Source of the DNA: Kocuria subflava
GTDB lineage: Bacteria > Actinomycetota > Actinomycetes > Actinomycetales > Micrococcaceae
Reading direction: 5' to 3'
NCBI RefSeq assembly: GCF_012163155.1
Contig: NZ_JAAVUN010000001.1
Span: 62,001-126,000, forward strand
Length of the DNA: 64,000 nt
The notes beneath the pieces are model-generated. The model saw only the letters and a program-made list of their open reading frames with translations. It had not been told where the DNA came from and ran no database searches. The position numbers and the translations under genes are program-made. Shown here one piece after another: positions 8,833 to 17,177 of this stretch. The stretch's first letter is position 1. Every line of letters begins with the position of its first letter.

Positions 8833-9687
8833 ATGGAACCGCCGGTCCTTGAGACCGAAAACCTGGTCAAAGTCTACGGACGTGGAGCCAACCGATTCGA
8901 TGCCCTCAAGGGACTCACCTTGGAGATCAAGCGCGGGGAATCCGTGGCCGTGATCGGGAAGTCCGGATCAGGCAAGTCCACGCTCATGCACCTGATGGCG
9001 CTGTTGGACCGTCCCTCCCAGGGAGTGGTGGCGCTCAACGGGCGGCCCGTTTCCGAACTGAAGAACAAGGAAATCCACAAGGTCCGTAATGAGAGCTTTG
9101 GATTCGTGTTCCAGCAGTTCTTCCTGAACCCGAATCAGACTGTTCTGGAAAACGTGGTTCTGCCCCTCAAGATTGCGGGTCTGTCCAAGCGGGAACGCAA
9201 TCAGCGCGGCATGGAGGCTTTGGAGCGCCTGGAAATGGCGGACAAGGCCAAGAACAAGGCAACGGATCTCTCCGGTGGTCAGAAACAGCGCGCCTGCATC
9301 GCCCGCGCTCTGGTGACCAACCCGTCCGTGATTTTTGCTGACGAACCCACCGGCAACCTGGACTCCAACACCTCCGAGGTGGTGGAGGAGATTCTCTTTG
9401 GCCTCCAGCGCGAATGCGGCATCACCCTGGTGGTTGTCACCCACGACGACGACCTCGCCGCCAAGTGCGACCGCCGCATCCACCTCAAGGACGGGGAGAT
9501 CGTCTCCGTGGAGGAGGGGCGGTTGGATGCCACCCACGGTGAGCCGAACCAGCAGTCGGCGTCGTCTGCCGGTGACGCCGTGCCGGCACCGAACTACAGG
9601 GCCACGGAGCCCTGGGCCGCAACCGGCGGCAGCACCAGCAGCGCTTCAGAGGACGGCCCCAAGCACCGTGAGGAGGGAACTCGATGA
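8833..9687 (+). CDS. ABC transporter ATP-binding protein (MacB/LolD type)
   Basis: A 284-residue cytoplasmic ATPase. Walker A is GKSGSGKST at about residues 43-51, the Q-loop lies in FVFQQFFLNPNQTV, the signature is LSGGQKQR, Walker B is VIFADEPTGNLDS and the switch His is in VVTHD. The DEPTGNLD form and the NPNQTVLENV segment are typical of the MacB/FtsE/LolD subfamily. A 45-residue flexible tail rich in Ser, Ala and Pro follows. ATG 8833 is chosen because AGGAGG lies 9 bases before it. The stop overlaps the permease start (ATGA at 9684), so the two proteins are made together. Confidence 0.92.
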   Translation: MEPPVLETENLVKVYGRGANRFDALKGLTLEIKRGESVAVIGKSGSGKSTLMHLMALLDRPSQGVVALNGRPVSELKNKEIHKVRNESFGFVFQQFFLNPNQTVLENVVLPLKIAGLSKRERNQRGMEALERLEMADKAKNKATDLSGGQKQRACIARALVTNPSVIFADEPTGNLDSNTSEVVEEILFGLQRECGITLVVVTHDDDLAAKCDRRIHLKDGEIVSVEEGRLDATHGEPNQQSASSAGDAVPAPNYRATEPWAATGGSTSSASEDGPKHREEGTR

Positions 9688-10976
9688 AATCCACCGACGT
9701 AGTCACCACAGCCCTGGGCAACACCATGCGCTCCAAGGCGCGCACCATCCTGACCGTGATCGCCATCTTCATCGGTGCCTTCACGCTGACCCTGACCTCC
9801 GGTCTGGGCGTGGGCATCAACACCTACATCGATCGACTGGTGCAAGGTTTTGGGGATCAACAGCAGCTGTACGTCCAAAAGCCCTCGCAGCAGTCCAACC
9901 AGCCAGCAGATGCTGGCCCGCAGGAATACGACCCCGAGGAAGCAGCAGGCGCCCGGGAAGGCAACTTCGGTCTGCAGATGCTCAGCACCCCGGAGATCGA
10001 CAAGATTCGTGACATCGACGGTGTCGAGTCCGTGGAACCCCTTGTAGCGGTGTCCCCGACCTACCTGGCCGATGAATCCGGTGACCAGTACATCGTGTCC
10101 CTGGGGCTCCCCAGTGACGCCAGTAGCTTGGAGTACGCGGCAGGCGAGGCTCCCCAGCGGGACGCCGATGAGATCACCATCCCCACCACCTGGGTGGAGT
10201 CACTGGGTTACGACAACGCAGAGGATGCCGTCGGCGGGACCGTCAACATCGGCATGACCAACGCGACCGGTGAAAGCCAGGAGTTCGAAGCCACCATTTC
10301 CGGTGTCACGGAGATCATGCTGTCGAACCAGGGTTCTCAGCCCACGCCGTCGACGTCCTTCACCGACCGACTGTACGAGTACCAGAATGAGGGACTGCCT
10401 GAGCAGGCGGTTGAAAGCCAGGGTTACGCCATGGCAGTGGCTGACGTCCCCAACGTTGATCAACAGGACTCGGTCAAGGCCGCCTTGCGTGAAGAAGGCA
10501 TGGTGGGCATGACTGTGGAGGACCAAATCGGCTTGCTCCGCGGCATCATCAACACGGTGACCTGGGTCTTGAACGGTTTTGCCCTGATCGCCCTGCTGGC
10601 AGCGGCCTTTGGCATTGTGAACACCCTGCTGATGTCCGTTCAGGAACGTACCCGTGAAATCGGTTTGATGAAGTCCCTGGGCATGTCTCCAGGCAAGATC
10701 TTCGGCCTGTTCTCATCTGAGGCTGTGCTGATCGGTCTGATCGGTTCCTTGATCGGTGTGGGTGCCGGCGTCGTGGTGGGCACCCTGGCCAATGGGTGGC
10801 TCACGGGCGAAGGCGGCCCGCTGGCAACGGTGGCGGGCCTGACCCTCTACGGCATCGCACCCCTGCAGCTGTTGGGCATCATCTTGCTGATCATGTTCAT
10901 CGCGTTCATTGCAGGAACCCTGCCGGCCGCCCGAGCCGCTCGGAAGGATCCGATCGAAGCTCTGCGCTACGAGTGA
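9684..10976 (+). CDS. ABC transporter permease (MacB/FtsX family)
   Basis: A 430-residue membrane subunit with the MacB layout: one N-terminal helix (ARTILTVIAIFIGAFTLTLT), a large extracytoplasmic domain of about 250 residues rich in Gln, Asp and Glu, and three C-terminal helices with the FtsX motif AAFGIVNTLLMSVQERTREI and the family ending AARKDPIEALRYE. It pairs with the preceding ATPase in a mechanotransmission-type exporter for peptides, lipoproteins or drugs. No accessory membrane-fusion protein is adjacent, as usual in Gram-positives. A hairpin follows at 10988. Confidence 0.92.
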   Translation: MKSTDVVTTALGNTMRSKARTILTVIAIFIGAFTLTLTSGLGVGINTYIDRLVQGFGDQQQLYVQKPSQQSNQPADAGPQEYDPEEAAGAREGNFGLQMLSTPEIDKIRDIDGVESVEPLVAVSPTYLADESGDQYIVSLGLPSDASSLEYAAGEAPQRDADEITIPTTWVESLGYDNAEDAVGGTVNIGMTNATGESQEFEATISGVTEIMLSNQGSQPTPSTSFTDRLYEYQNEGLPEQAVESQGYAMAVADVPNVDQQDSVKAALREEGMVGMTVEDQIGLLRGIINTVTWVLNGFALIALLAAAFGIVNTLLMSVQERTREIGLMKSLGMSPGKIFGLFSSEAVLIGLIGSLIGVGAGVVVGTLANGWLTGEGGPLATVAGLTLYGIAPLQLLGIILLIMFIAFIAGTLPAARAARKDPIEALRYE

Positions 10977-10987
10977 TCGTGCGCACC

Positions 10988-11027
10988 GGGCCGGTGCGGT
11001 TCGGCAGATGTCAGACCGCACCGGCCC
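10988..11027 (+). terminator. Hairpin terminator after the ABC permease
   Basis: Thirteen-base perfect arms (GGGCCGGTGCGGT and its complement) with a 14-base loop, directly after the permease stop. It separates the exporter from the following small membrane proteins. Confidence 0.7.
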
Positions 11028-11106
11028 CAACCACCAACGAGCTCTACGTCAACCCACGAGCTCAGCATCAACCGATTGGTTCACCATCAACAAGGAGGAG
11101 ATTTCG

Positions 11107-11754
11107 TTGACGAACGCACCACAAGACCCTCAGTACCCCCAGCAGCCGCAGTACCCCCAGCAGCCGCAGTACCCCCAGCAGCCGCAGAATGCCCCGTACG
11201 CCCAGGGCGGCAACAAGTACGGCACTGCCGGCTACGACCCCAATCAGAACTTTGAAATGACCCAGCCCCCGCGGATCAACCGCTGGTTCCAGGTCACTGT
11301 GGCTTCCCTGGTGCTGTTCCTGGTTTACAGCGCGCTGGGTGTGGCCATGCTGTTCCACTCTGACTATGCGCAGCTTTTCCGTGATCAGTTTGCGGAGTCA
11401 GGGCAGACCCTTCCGCAGGGCATGAACATGGATGACATGGTTGCAGCCAGCCAGATTGGCGGCGCTGTATTCCTGATCATCTTTGCCCTCCTGGGCCTGG
11501 TGATCTACGCACTGGTTCTGCTGGGCATCAAGAAGCGATGGAATTGGGCCCGCATCCTGGGCATCGTCGTGGCCATCCTGACCACCCTGTACTTCGCCTG
11601 GAACCTCATCAGCTCGCTCACCATGGCAAGCGCAGGCGGGATGCTGGCGATTGTGTCCATCGTCGTTTTGTTGATTCTGGTGCTGGTCAACGTCTACTGG
11701 CTGATCCTGGCGTTCAACCGCAGCATCGCCCTGTGGATGAGCCGCCGCGCTTGA
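11107..11754 (+). CDS. Proline/glutamine-rich small membrane protein
   Basis: A 215-residue protein of unknown function. The first 60 residues are cytoplasmic and disordered, with three PQYPQQ repeats; four transmembrane helices follow (near residues 65-85, 118-142, 150-172 and 178-202), with the KKRWNWARILGIVVA loop-helix seen in related small membrane proteins. The TTG start at 11107 is chosen because AAGGAGGAG lies 6 bases upstream. The adjoining genes share the same plan: a charged or proline-rich head and four helices with an NWxR motif before helix 3. This is the intact first member of that row. Confidence 0.8.
   Translation: MTNAPQDPQYPQQPQYPQQPQYPQQPQNAPYAQGGNKYGTAGYDPNQNFEMTQPPRINRWFQVTVASLVLFLVYSALGVAMLFHSDYAQLFRDQFAESGQTLPQGMNMDDMVAASQIGGAVFLIIFALLGLVIYALVLLGIKKRWNWARILGIVVAILTTLYFAWNLISSLTMASAGGMLAIVSIVVLLILVLVNVYWLILAFNRSIALWMSRRA
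11131..11184 (+). repeat. Three exact 18-bp tandem repeats in coding sequence
   Basis: CAGTACCCCCAGCAGCCG occurs three times head to tail and encodes QYPQQP repeats in the cytoplasmic head of the membrane protein. The copies are identical at the base level, so the array is recent or still changing length. Confidence 0.9.
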
Positions 11755-11766
11755 GTCACAGCATCA

Positions 11767-12348
11767 GTGTCTGAGCACATGGCACCTGCGCCCGGGCCGC
11801 GGGAATCACGCGGTCCGGGCGGTGCCGTGCCCAAGAACCGGCAGGGCGCTGTACGCCCGCGGACCGTGAACCTCCTGGTGGGGTTGACGGTCCTCTCACT
11901 CTTCCTGCACGTGGCCGGCTCAATCGCCAGCATCACGGCACTGCGCAGCGCCCCCATGCTGGAGTCCCTGCGCCGGCAGTACTCCCTGCAAGGTGTGCCT
12001 GCGGACCTCATTCACAACGACGCCCTGCGCAACTCCCTTCTGGCATCCACCATGGGCAACATGGTGCTTGGCCTGATGATCACCAGCCTGTTCGTCGTCG
12101 TGCTGTTCGGGATCATGGCGGGAAGCGACTGGGGCCGCTGGGGCGGACTGGTGCTGACCGCAGCCTTCCTGATCTGGAACGCCGTACAGGTGGCCCCGTG
12201 GATCCCCACTGACAAGGCACCAGGCCTCTACGGCCAGGTTTCTGCCGGCATTTCCATCGCATTCCTGGTGGTCAGCCTGTTGTGGCTTGCCGTCGCTTTC
12301 ACAGCCCCGGTCAAACAATGGTTCCGCCGGGCACCCCAACCTTCCTGA
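11767..12348 (+). CDS. Four-helix membrane protein of unknown function
   Basis: About 193 residues: a short charged head with Gly, Pro and Arg, then four hydrophobic helices (VNLLVGLTVLSLFLHVAGSI; MVLGLMITSLFVVVLFGIM; WGGLVLTAAFLIWNAV; AGISIAFLVVSLLWLAVAF). SDWGRWG before helix 3 corresponds to the NWAR and NWGR segments of its neighbours, suggesting tandem duplication and divergence. GTG at 11767 or ATG at 11779 may start it; neither has a strong ribosome site. It begins 12 bases after the previous stop, so it is probably co-transcribed. No function can be named. Confidence 0.7.
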   Translation: MSEHMAPAPGPRESRGPGGAVPKNRQGAVRPRTVNLLVGLTVLSLFLHVAGSIASITALRSAPMLESLRRQYSLQGVPADLIHNDALRNSLLASTMGNMVLGLMITSLFVVVLFGIMAGSDWGRWGGLVLTAAFLIWNAVQVAPWIPTDKAPGLYGQVSAGISIAFLVVSLLWLAVAFTAPVKQWFRRAPQPS

Positions 12349-12375
12349 CCTGAGAGGTCGGCCACCACGTCTTAG

Positions 12376-12837
12376 AACGTCCCCCCGTACGTCACTGGGC
12401 GCAGCACAACTTTTGACGGAACACGCCTCAGTAAACTGCTTCTGGTTTCCGCGGGTGCTTACCTGCTTGTCCATGTCCTGCACCTGATCGGGAGGTCCAC
12501 ACAGACCTATCACGACAATCTGATGTCGGCCGCGGACAGAGTCTTCGGGGACGGGTCCACCACTGTGGAGATCAACCCTGGTGTGGGTCTATGGAGCATC
12601 GTGGGCCCCCTGGCGGTGCTGGCGGTCTATGCATTGATCTACTCCTACCTGCGTAAGGGCAAGAACTGGGCCCGCGTGACCGGGATCGTGTTGGCCTGCC
12701 TCGGATCAGCTTTCTCATTGGTGGGGTTCTTTGACGCATTCTTCTACGGCCTGTACGGAATCGTGGTTGCGCTGGCCATCGTGGCCTTTGTGGCCGTCAA
12801 CGTGGTGTGGATTGTTGCGGCCATTCGCGGCCGCTGA
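12376..12837 (+). pseudogene. Remnant of a third small membrane protein, start lost
   Basis: The frame ending at 12837 encodes three good helices and KGKNWARVTGIVLACLG, matching the plan of its neighbours. Its first helix (KLLLVSAGAYLLVHVLHLI) lies upstream of the only ATG (12523) in the same frame, and no ATG, GTG or TTG exists between that helix and the in-frame TAG at 12373. Either the N-terminus with its start is deleted, or translation from 12523 gives a shortened protein of 104 residues without helix 1. Confidence 0.6.
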
Positions 12838-12859
12838 CGGAGTCGAAAGAGGCTCGAAC

Positions 12860-13503
12860 ATGACCAACGCACCGGATGGGCACAACCACCAGCAACCGTC
12901 TGTTCCCCCTCAAGGTTCCCCGGGGCCACAACCGGGCCCCCGTACGGCCAACCGCCCGGACCGTATCCGCCTCATCCGGGTTCCTATCCCGGTCAGTAGC
13001 AGTATTGACAGTGGTACAACCCTTATGCCGGGCCACAGCCTGCCCGGCGCATCAACAAAGCAGACCTGGTGCGCAAACCGGTGTACTTGCTGCTGTTGAT
13101 CTCTGCGGCGCTGTACGTGGGCGAGCAGGTGGTGGGCGTCTTGGAACTGGTGATCAGGAGTCAGCTGCTCAGCTCGGCAAACACCGGAGCCATGATCGGC
13201 TCCAGTGTGATGGGTGTGGCATTCAGTGTGTGCACCATCGGTGCCCTCTACATGGTGGTCCTGATCCCCATGATGCTGGGCCACAACTGGGGCCGCGTGG
13301 TGGGTTATGTGTTTGCGTCCTTGGGCACCCTGGGGGCGATCCTCAACCTGGTGTACCTGATTGGTCTCCCGGGCCCGCTCTGGATTCTGAACGTGGGCGT
13401 GGAACTGCTGTTCATTGGAGTGAACATCGCCTGGATCGTGGTGGCCGCCAAGACCTGGGAGAAGCCCGCGGCTGCCCCCTATCCCTGCCCGCCGTTGCAC
13501 TAG
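12860..13503 (+). pseudogene. Fourth small membrane protein, frameshift plus two stop codons
   Basis: ATG at 12860 opens a Pro/Gln-rich head (MTNAPDGHNHQQPS) like that of the first gene of the row. At the C-run 12937-12941 the natural continuation (PPYGQPPGPYPPHPGSYPGQ) moves to another frame, as if one C were lost. That frame then meets TAG at 12997 and TGA at 13006 before continuing as QWYNPYAGPQPARRINKADL into four helices ending at 13503. Three separate lesions in the head show real decay rather than one sequencing error. A truncated 144-residue product could start at GTG 13069, but no ribosome site is visible. Confidence 0.7.
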
Positions 13504-13512
13504 GCTGAGCTC

Positions 13513-14766
13513 ATGTCGGCATCGGAAACTTCACCCCTGCGCCAGTTCATTCGCAAAGCCGTTGTGCGCACCGCAGTGGGCCTGGTGGGCGCTCAAGCAG
13601 CCACCATCGGTGGCCTGGTGGGCTACGACGCCCTGACCAAGAAGCAGCGCAAGACCCGCTCCGGGTTCCCCAAGCCGGGGCATTACGGCACGGACGTTGC
13701 CAACTCTGACGTTGACGTCTTCACCTTTGGTGCGGATCTGTACGACGACATGCTCACGCAGATCGCCAACGCCACCCACAACGTCTTCCTGGAGTCCTTC
13801 ATCTGGAAGGACGACGAATACGGGCAGAAGTTCCTGGACGCCATCAACCGCGCCTCCGAACGCGGCGTGGATGTCCGTGTGGTTTATGACGGCTTCGGCA
13901 ACCTGGTGGTGCCCAACAAGTTCTACCGATTCCACCATGACGTCCACGTCTACCGGTTCCCCGTCTTCCGCCCGCGGTTGTTCATCACCCCGCTGCGTGC
14001 TTCCGGTCTGACCCACCGCAAGTTGTTGATCGTGGATGACAACGTGGCCTACATCGGCGGGTACAACCTGGGTTCCACGTACGCCACCGAATGGCGGGAC
14101 ACCCACCTGAAAGTCACCGGCCCGGATTCCTGGGTGCTGCGTCAGTCCTTTGTGACCGTGTGGAACACCGTGGCTGCCAGGGAGGACCAGATTCCGCGCA
14201 TGGATCCCCCGGAGTGGGATTCCCGTGTGCGCTGCTGGTCCAATCTGCCCATGCGCCGGGTGTACCCCATCCGCGGCATGTACTTGCAGGCCATTGACCG
14301 CGCCAAGGACCACATCTACATCTCCACCCCGTACTTCATCCCGGATCACCAGATTCTGGATGCCTTGATTCGCGCCCAGGGGCGTGGTGTGGATGTCCGC
14401 ATCATGGTTCCCATGGACTCCAACCACGTCCTGGCGGACTGGGGCTCACGCGGGTTCTACGTGACTATGCTCAAGGCCGGTGTGACTCTGTTGCTCTACA
14501 AGGGCGCCATGATCCACGCCAAGACCGCCACCATTGACGGTGTGTGGTCCACGGTGGGCACCGCCAACATCGACCGCCTCTCCCTGTCCTTCAACTACGA
14601 GGTCAACCTGGAGATCATCGACAACGACCTCGCAGCCGTCATGGAACGGGTCTTTGAGGTGGACAGCTCCAACTCCCACCGCTTGACCCTGGACGAGTGG
14701 CAGGCCCGCCACCCGCTGGCCTGGGTGGGGGAGACAGCCCTGGCGCCCTTGCGCCCACTGCTCTGA
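13513..14766 (+). CDS. Phospholipase D-family cardiolipin synthase-like protein
   Basis: A 417-residue enzyme with two HKD motifs, THRKLLIVDD (His168) and IHAKTATIDG (His335), each followed by the usual GxxNLGxxY or GTANIDxxS segment. That is the two-domain arrangement of cardiolipin synthase, which joins two phosphatidylglycerol molecules or uses a related phosphatidyl transfer. The N-terminus has only a weak hydrophobic stretch (residues 20-40), so membrane contact is probably peripheral. It starts 9 bases after the decayed membrane gene and ends before a long hairpin. Other PLD-family transferases are possible. Confidence 0.85.
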   Translation: MSASETSPLRQFIRKAVVRTAVGLVGAQAATIGGLVGYDALTKKQRKTRSGFPKPGHYGTDVANSDVDVFTFGADLYDDMLTQIANATHNVFLESFIWKDDEYGQKFLDAINRASERGVDVRVVYDGFGNLVVPNKFYRFHHDVHVYRFPVFRPRLFITPLRASGLTHRKLLIVDDNVAYIGGYNLGSTYATEWRDTHLKVTGPDSWVLRQSFVTVWNTVAAREDQIPRMDPPEWDSRVRCWSNLPMRRVYPIRGMYLQAIDRAKDHIYISTPYFIPDHQILDALIRAQGRGVDVRIMVPMDSNHVLADWGSRGFYVTMLKAGVTLLLYKGAMIHAKTATIDGVWSTVGTANIDRLSLSFNYEVNLEIIDNDLAAVMERVFEVDSSNSHRLTLDEWQARHPLAWVGETALAPLRPLL

Positions 14767-14779
14767 GCGTTCTCAATCA

Positions 14780-14833
14780 ACGACGACGGCCGGTGGAAAC
14801 CTTGACTTCAAGGTTTCCACCGTCCGTCGTCGT
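14780..14833 (+). terminator. Long hairpin after the PLD-family gene
   Basis: Arms of 24 bases with two mismatched positions around a 6-base loop (centre near 14807). It ends the PLD gene and begins the convergent gap before the gene at 14917. Confidence 0.75.
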
Positions 14834-14838
14834 GAGAG

Positions 14839-14930
14839 GCGTGGAGCTCAGCCAGTCGTTGCAGGCGGAGCTCAGTGGTTACGGGCGGAGCTCAGCCAGT
14901 AGTGGCGGTGCGAAGTTCAGTCGTTGCGGT
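14839..14930. repeat. Four degenerate 20-26-bp tandem repeats overlapping a gene 3' end
   Basis: Units at 14839-14864, 14865-14884, 14885-14909 and 14910-14930 share the consensus GCGGAGCTCAGCCAGT plus a variable GTTGCGG-like end. The fourth unit contains the stop codon and last codons of the leftward gene ending at 14917, so the array looks like partial duplications of that 3' end. The role is unknown. Confidence 0.65.
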
Positions 14931-15330
14931 GCGCTGCCCACGCTGCCAGAAGGACAAGTGCCACAACGGCGCCTGCCACCACCAGGCCGACTCGGTCGTC
15001 CGCGTACCAGGCGTTGGCCTCCTGACCGTACTGGGGCGGCTTGAAGCCCTCCGGGCGGACCCAGGAGTTGCCCTTGACGGGAGCCCCACCGTCGGCGTCG
15101 CGGGAGGTCTGCGAAACTTCAGCGGCCCCTGCGTAGCTGGCTCCGCGGTCCTTGGCGTGGCCCTCGTTGTGGCTCACGTGGCGATCCTGCCCGGCGTTGT
15201 CCACGGCGTTCACACCCGGGGAATCCGGGTTGGAGCCGGGCTCATGTCCCTTGTGGACGGTGTTCTGCAGCCCGCTGTTCGGGTTGGCCTGCTCGTGCTG
15301 GTCATGTCCGGGGATCGGGTTGTGCGGCAT
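14917..15330 (-). CDS. Hypothetical protein with C-terminal membrane anchor
   Basis: A 137-residue protein I do not recognise. The first 110 residues are very polar and rich in His, Asn, Asp, Gly and Pro, with no predicted fold (for example HEPGSNPDSPGVNA and GHAKDRGASY). One C-terminal helix (VGLVVAGAVVALVLLAAWAA) and AHRND follow, so the polar part is tethered to the membrane. MPHNPIPGHD at 15330 is preferred over an upstream ATG at 15357. Codon bias is good throughout, which supports a real gene. Confidence 0.65.
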   Translation of the reverse strand: MPHNPIPGHDQHEQANPNSGLQNTVHKGHEPGSNPDSPGVNAVDNAGQDRHVSHNEGHAKDRGASYAGAAEVSQTSRDADGGAPVKGNSWVRPEGFKPPQYGQEANAWYADDRVGLVVAGAVVALVLLAAWAAHRND

Positions 15331-15473
15331 CGTCGCCTCCTGTGCCCGCGGGGGCATCGCTCGGTTTCAGGTCAAGGGAAGTCTGTCAGGGCCGCCACGG
15401 TGGTGGCTGCCACGTTCTCCAAGATACGGCCATCAGTCACCTGATGGCACGCCACGGTGTTCAGCTGACAGCA

Positions 15474-15510
15474 ATCTGGCCCGGCACCTGGGTGAGGTGC
15501 CGGGCCAGAT
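15474..15510 (-). terminator. Terminator of the cold-shock gene
   Basis: Perfect 16-bp arms (ATCTGGCCCGGCACCT) around a 5-base loop, 20 bp after the csp stop on the minus strand. Confidence 0.8.
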
Positions 15511-15530
15511 CGGGAAGTCTGGAACTTCAG

Positions 15531-15737
15531 TCAGTCAATGACGGTGATGTTCGCGGCCTGGAGACCCTTGGGGCCTTCCTGAACCTCGAACTCAACGCGC
15601 TGGTTCTCTTCCAGAGAACGGTAGCCATTGCCGTTGATGGCGGAGAAGTGCGCGAAAACGTCCTGCTGAGAGTCATCGGGGCTGATGAAGCCGAAGCCCT
15701 TGTCAGCGTTGAACCACTTGACAGTGCCGGTCTGCAT
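15531..15737 (-). CDS. Cold-shock protein (CspA family)
   Basis: A 68-residue OB-fold RNA/DNA chaperone. Both RNA-binding motifs are complete: [10 protein letters not shown] (RNP1) and VFAHFSAI (RNP2), with the N-terminal [14 protein letters not shown] typical of the family. It melts secondary structure in mRNA, in cold or in growth. It stands alone, with a long untranslated region upstream (to about 16.0 kb), as is usual for csp genes whose leader controls stability and translation, and a strong terminator downstream. Confidence 0.95.
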   Translation of the reverse strand: MQTGTVKWFNADKGFGFISPDDSQQDVFAHFSAINGNGYRSLEENQRVEFEVQEGPKGLQAANITVID

Positions 15738-16406
15738 TATTGCTGGTCGATCCTTCCGGAACGGTAACGGGCGCCGACCTTCGGCGACCGATTGCCGTCG
15801 TTGTGCTCCTCACGACTTGGTCCCGGTGGACAGTCGGCCGCGAACGGCGGGGCGCCCGCGACTGCGAGCTCATTTACAACAACTCCCCATGACGGTACAC
15901 GAGGGAAGGCCCTGCGGTCGCTTCCGAGCCACAATTTGGGGTTCAGGTGCGGGAAGTTGCCACCTGGTCCATGCAAGTGCACTGAAAAACACCCAATTTT
16001 CAGGTGATGCGGCACGTTCAGGAAACGTTGAGGCGCTCTGGGGGTAAATACCAAGTCCATTTCAGGCTCATGTCAGGCGGGGGCGGTTAAGTGGTAATCA
16101 CCTCGAGAAGAGGACGGCAGCTCCGACTGGAGGGTTCGGATCTGCTGAGCTTCCTGTGGCAACGATGACGGTGGTGGTGCGTCGTCATCAAGAGCCTTGC
16201 TGCAGGAGGGGGACAGAAGAGAGCCGCTTGCCACTTGACCCCTGAGTGGTAGGCGGCTCTCTCTATGCGTTGAGGCATCCATTTCAATAAGTGAAGTGTG
16301 TTTCCATGCGTTTGCAGGTATTGTCCGGCTTCAAGGAGAGAATCAGCTCACCTGATTCCCGCATCAGGTGAGCGTCGGGGTAGTGGGGATCGGGGGGTGA
16401 TCCTGC
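15738..16406. other. 669-bp gap with cold-shock leader and two hairpins
   Basis: No convincing coding frame on either strand. The left part, read leftward, is the probable promoter and 5' leader of the cold-shock gene. Two strong inverted repeats lie to the right: 16218-16262 (AGAGAGCCGC arms plus an inner CACT/AGTG pair) and 16346-16373 (11-bp perfect arms, GCTCACCTGAT, 6-base loop). The second lies 33 bases before the gene at 16407, within its leader. They could be terminators, a small RNA or a leader control element. Confidence 0.55.
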
Positions 16407-17123
16407 ATGAACTCATCGGCAGGGCAACCGGTGAAGTTTCCAGACGTGGGCAGCGTCAGTGCTTGGCGTGCCCGCATCCAGTTCCGTGATGCGCACGGAG
16501 ATCTTGTGGCCATGGCAGACGGCCCCCTTCAGCGTTCTCTACACGGCGTACGTGAGGTCTTTCAGCACTGCCTGGTTTATGCCATGGCAACCATGGAGTC
16601 TTCCCAGGACGCCGGTGGCAATGACCTGGCGGTGGGGTACATGGCCATCACCACGGGGGACTACGCCTTGTGGTTCGACATCTTTGACCGGCGCCGGCGG
16701 TTCAAACGGTGGTTGACCACCAAGGAAAGCTGGGATGCAGCGGTGGATGCCGTCTTGCGGGCCGCCTCCTCCGAGCTGATGGCGCTGCTGCGAGGGATGT
16801 CCATGGCCATGATCTCAGACACGGAGGGACTGATGATCCGCCCGGTCTCAGGGCCAGAAGGTGTGCAGTCCAGGGTTGAGCTCTCCGTCCCGGGTCAGCA
16901 GCCGGCCAGGCTCTCCTCCGCCCTGTGGGAGTGGTGCAGCGATCCCCTTGGCTCCAACGCAGTGCGGGACATGTTCGCCGTTCTCCTGGCGCAGGACGTG
17001 GCTTCCGTGGATGTCCTTCTCTACCCGGGCACTGAACATGAACTGCGGGTTCGTCTGGACGCCTCGCCGTCGTTCGTGGAGTTTGTGCGCGGGGAGAACC
17101 CAACCTCAGGCGCCCGACCGTAG
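16407..17123 (+). CDS. Hypothetical protein, 238 residues
   Basis: Not recognised. The protein is soluble with no signal peptide or helix long enough to cross a membrane. It has a mixed alpha/beta composition, with a basic stretch FDRRRRFKRWLTTKESW near residue 95 and a hydrophobic alpha-helical segment (LMALLRGMSMAMI) around residue 125. The end (ELRVRLDASPSFVEFVRG) looks like beta strands. It is followed after 54 bases by a lipoprotein gene on the same strand, so the two probably form one transcript ending in the hairpin at 17996. A hairpin in its leader may regulate it. Confidence 0.7.
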   Translation: MNSSAGQPVKFPDVGSVSAWRARIQFRDAHGDLVAMADGPLQRSLHGVREVFQHCLVYAMATMESSQDAGGNDLAVGYMAITTGDYALWFDIFDRRRRFKRWLTTKESWDAAVDAVLRAASSELMALLRGMSMAMISDTEGLMIRPVSGPEGVQSRVELSVPGQQPARLSSALWEWCSDPLGSNAVRDMFAVLLAQDVASVDVLLYPGTEHELRVRLDASPSFVEFVRGENPTSGARP

Positions 17124-17177
17124 GATGTTCCCGGTCCCTGGAAGTGTTGACCCGTCATGCAGGAAGAGGAGCGCCCG

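Noticed and set aside
16073-16282. Small minus-strand open frame (69 codons) in the gap after csp
   Set aside because: Poor codon bias, no ribosome site, and it overlaps the hairpin at 16218-16262.
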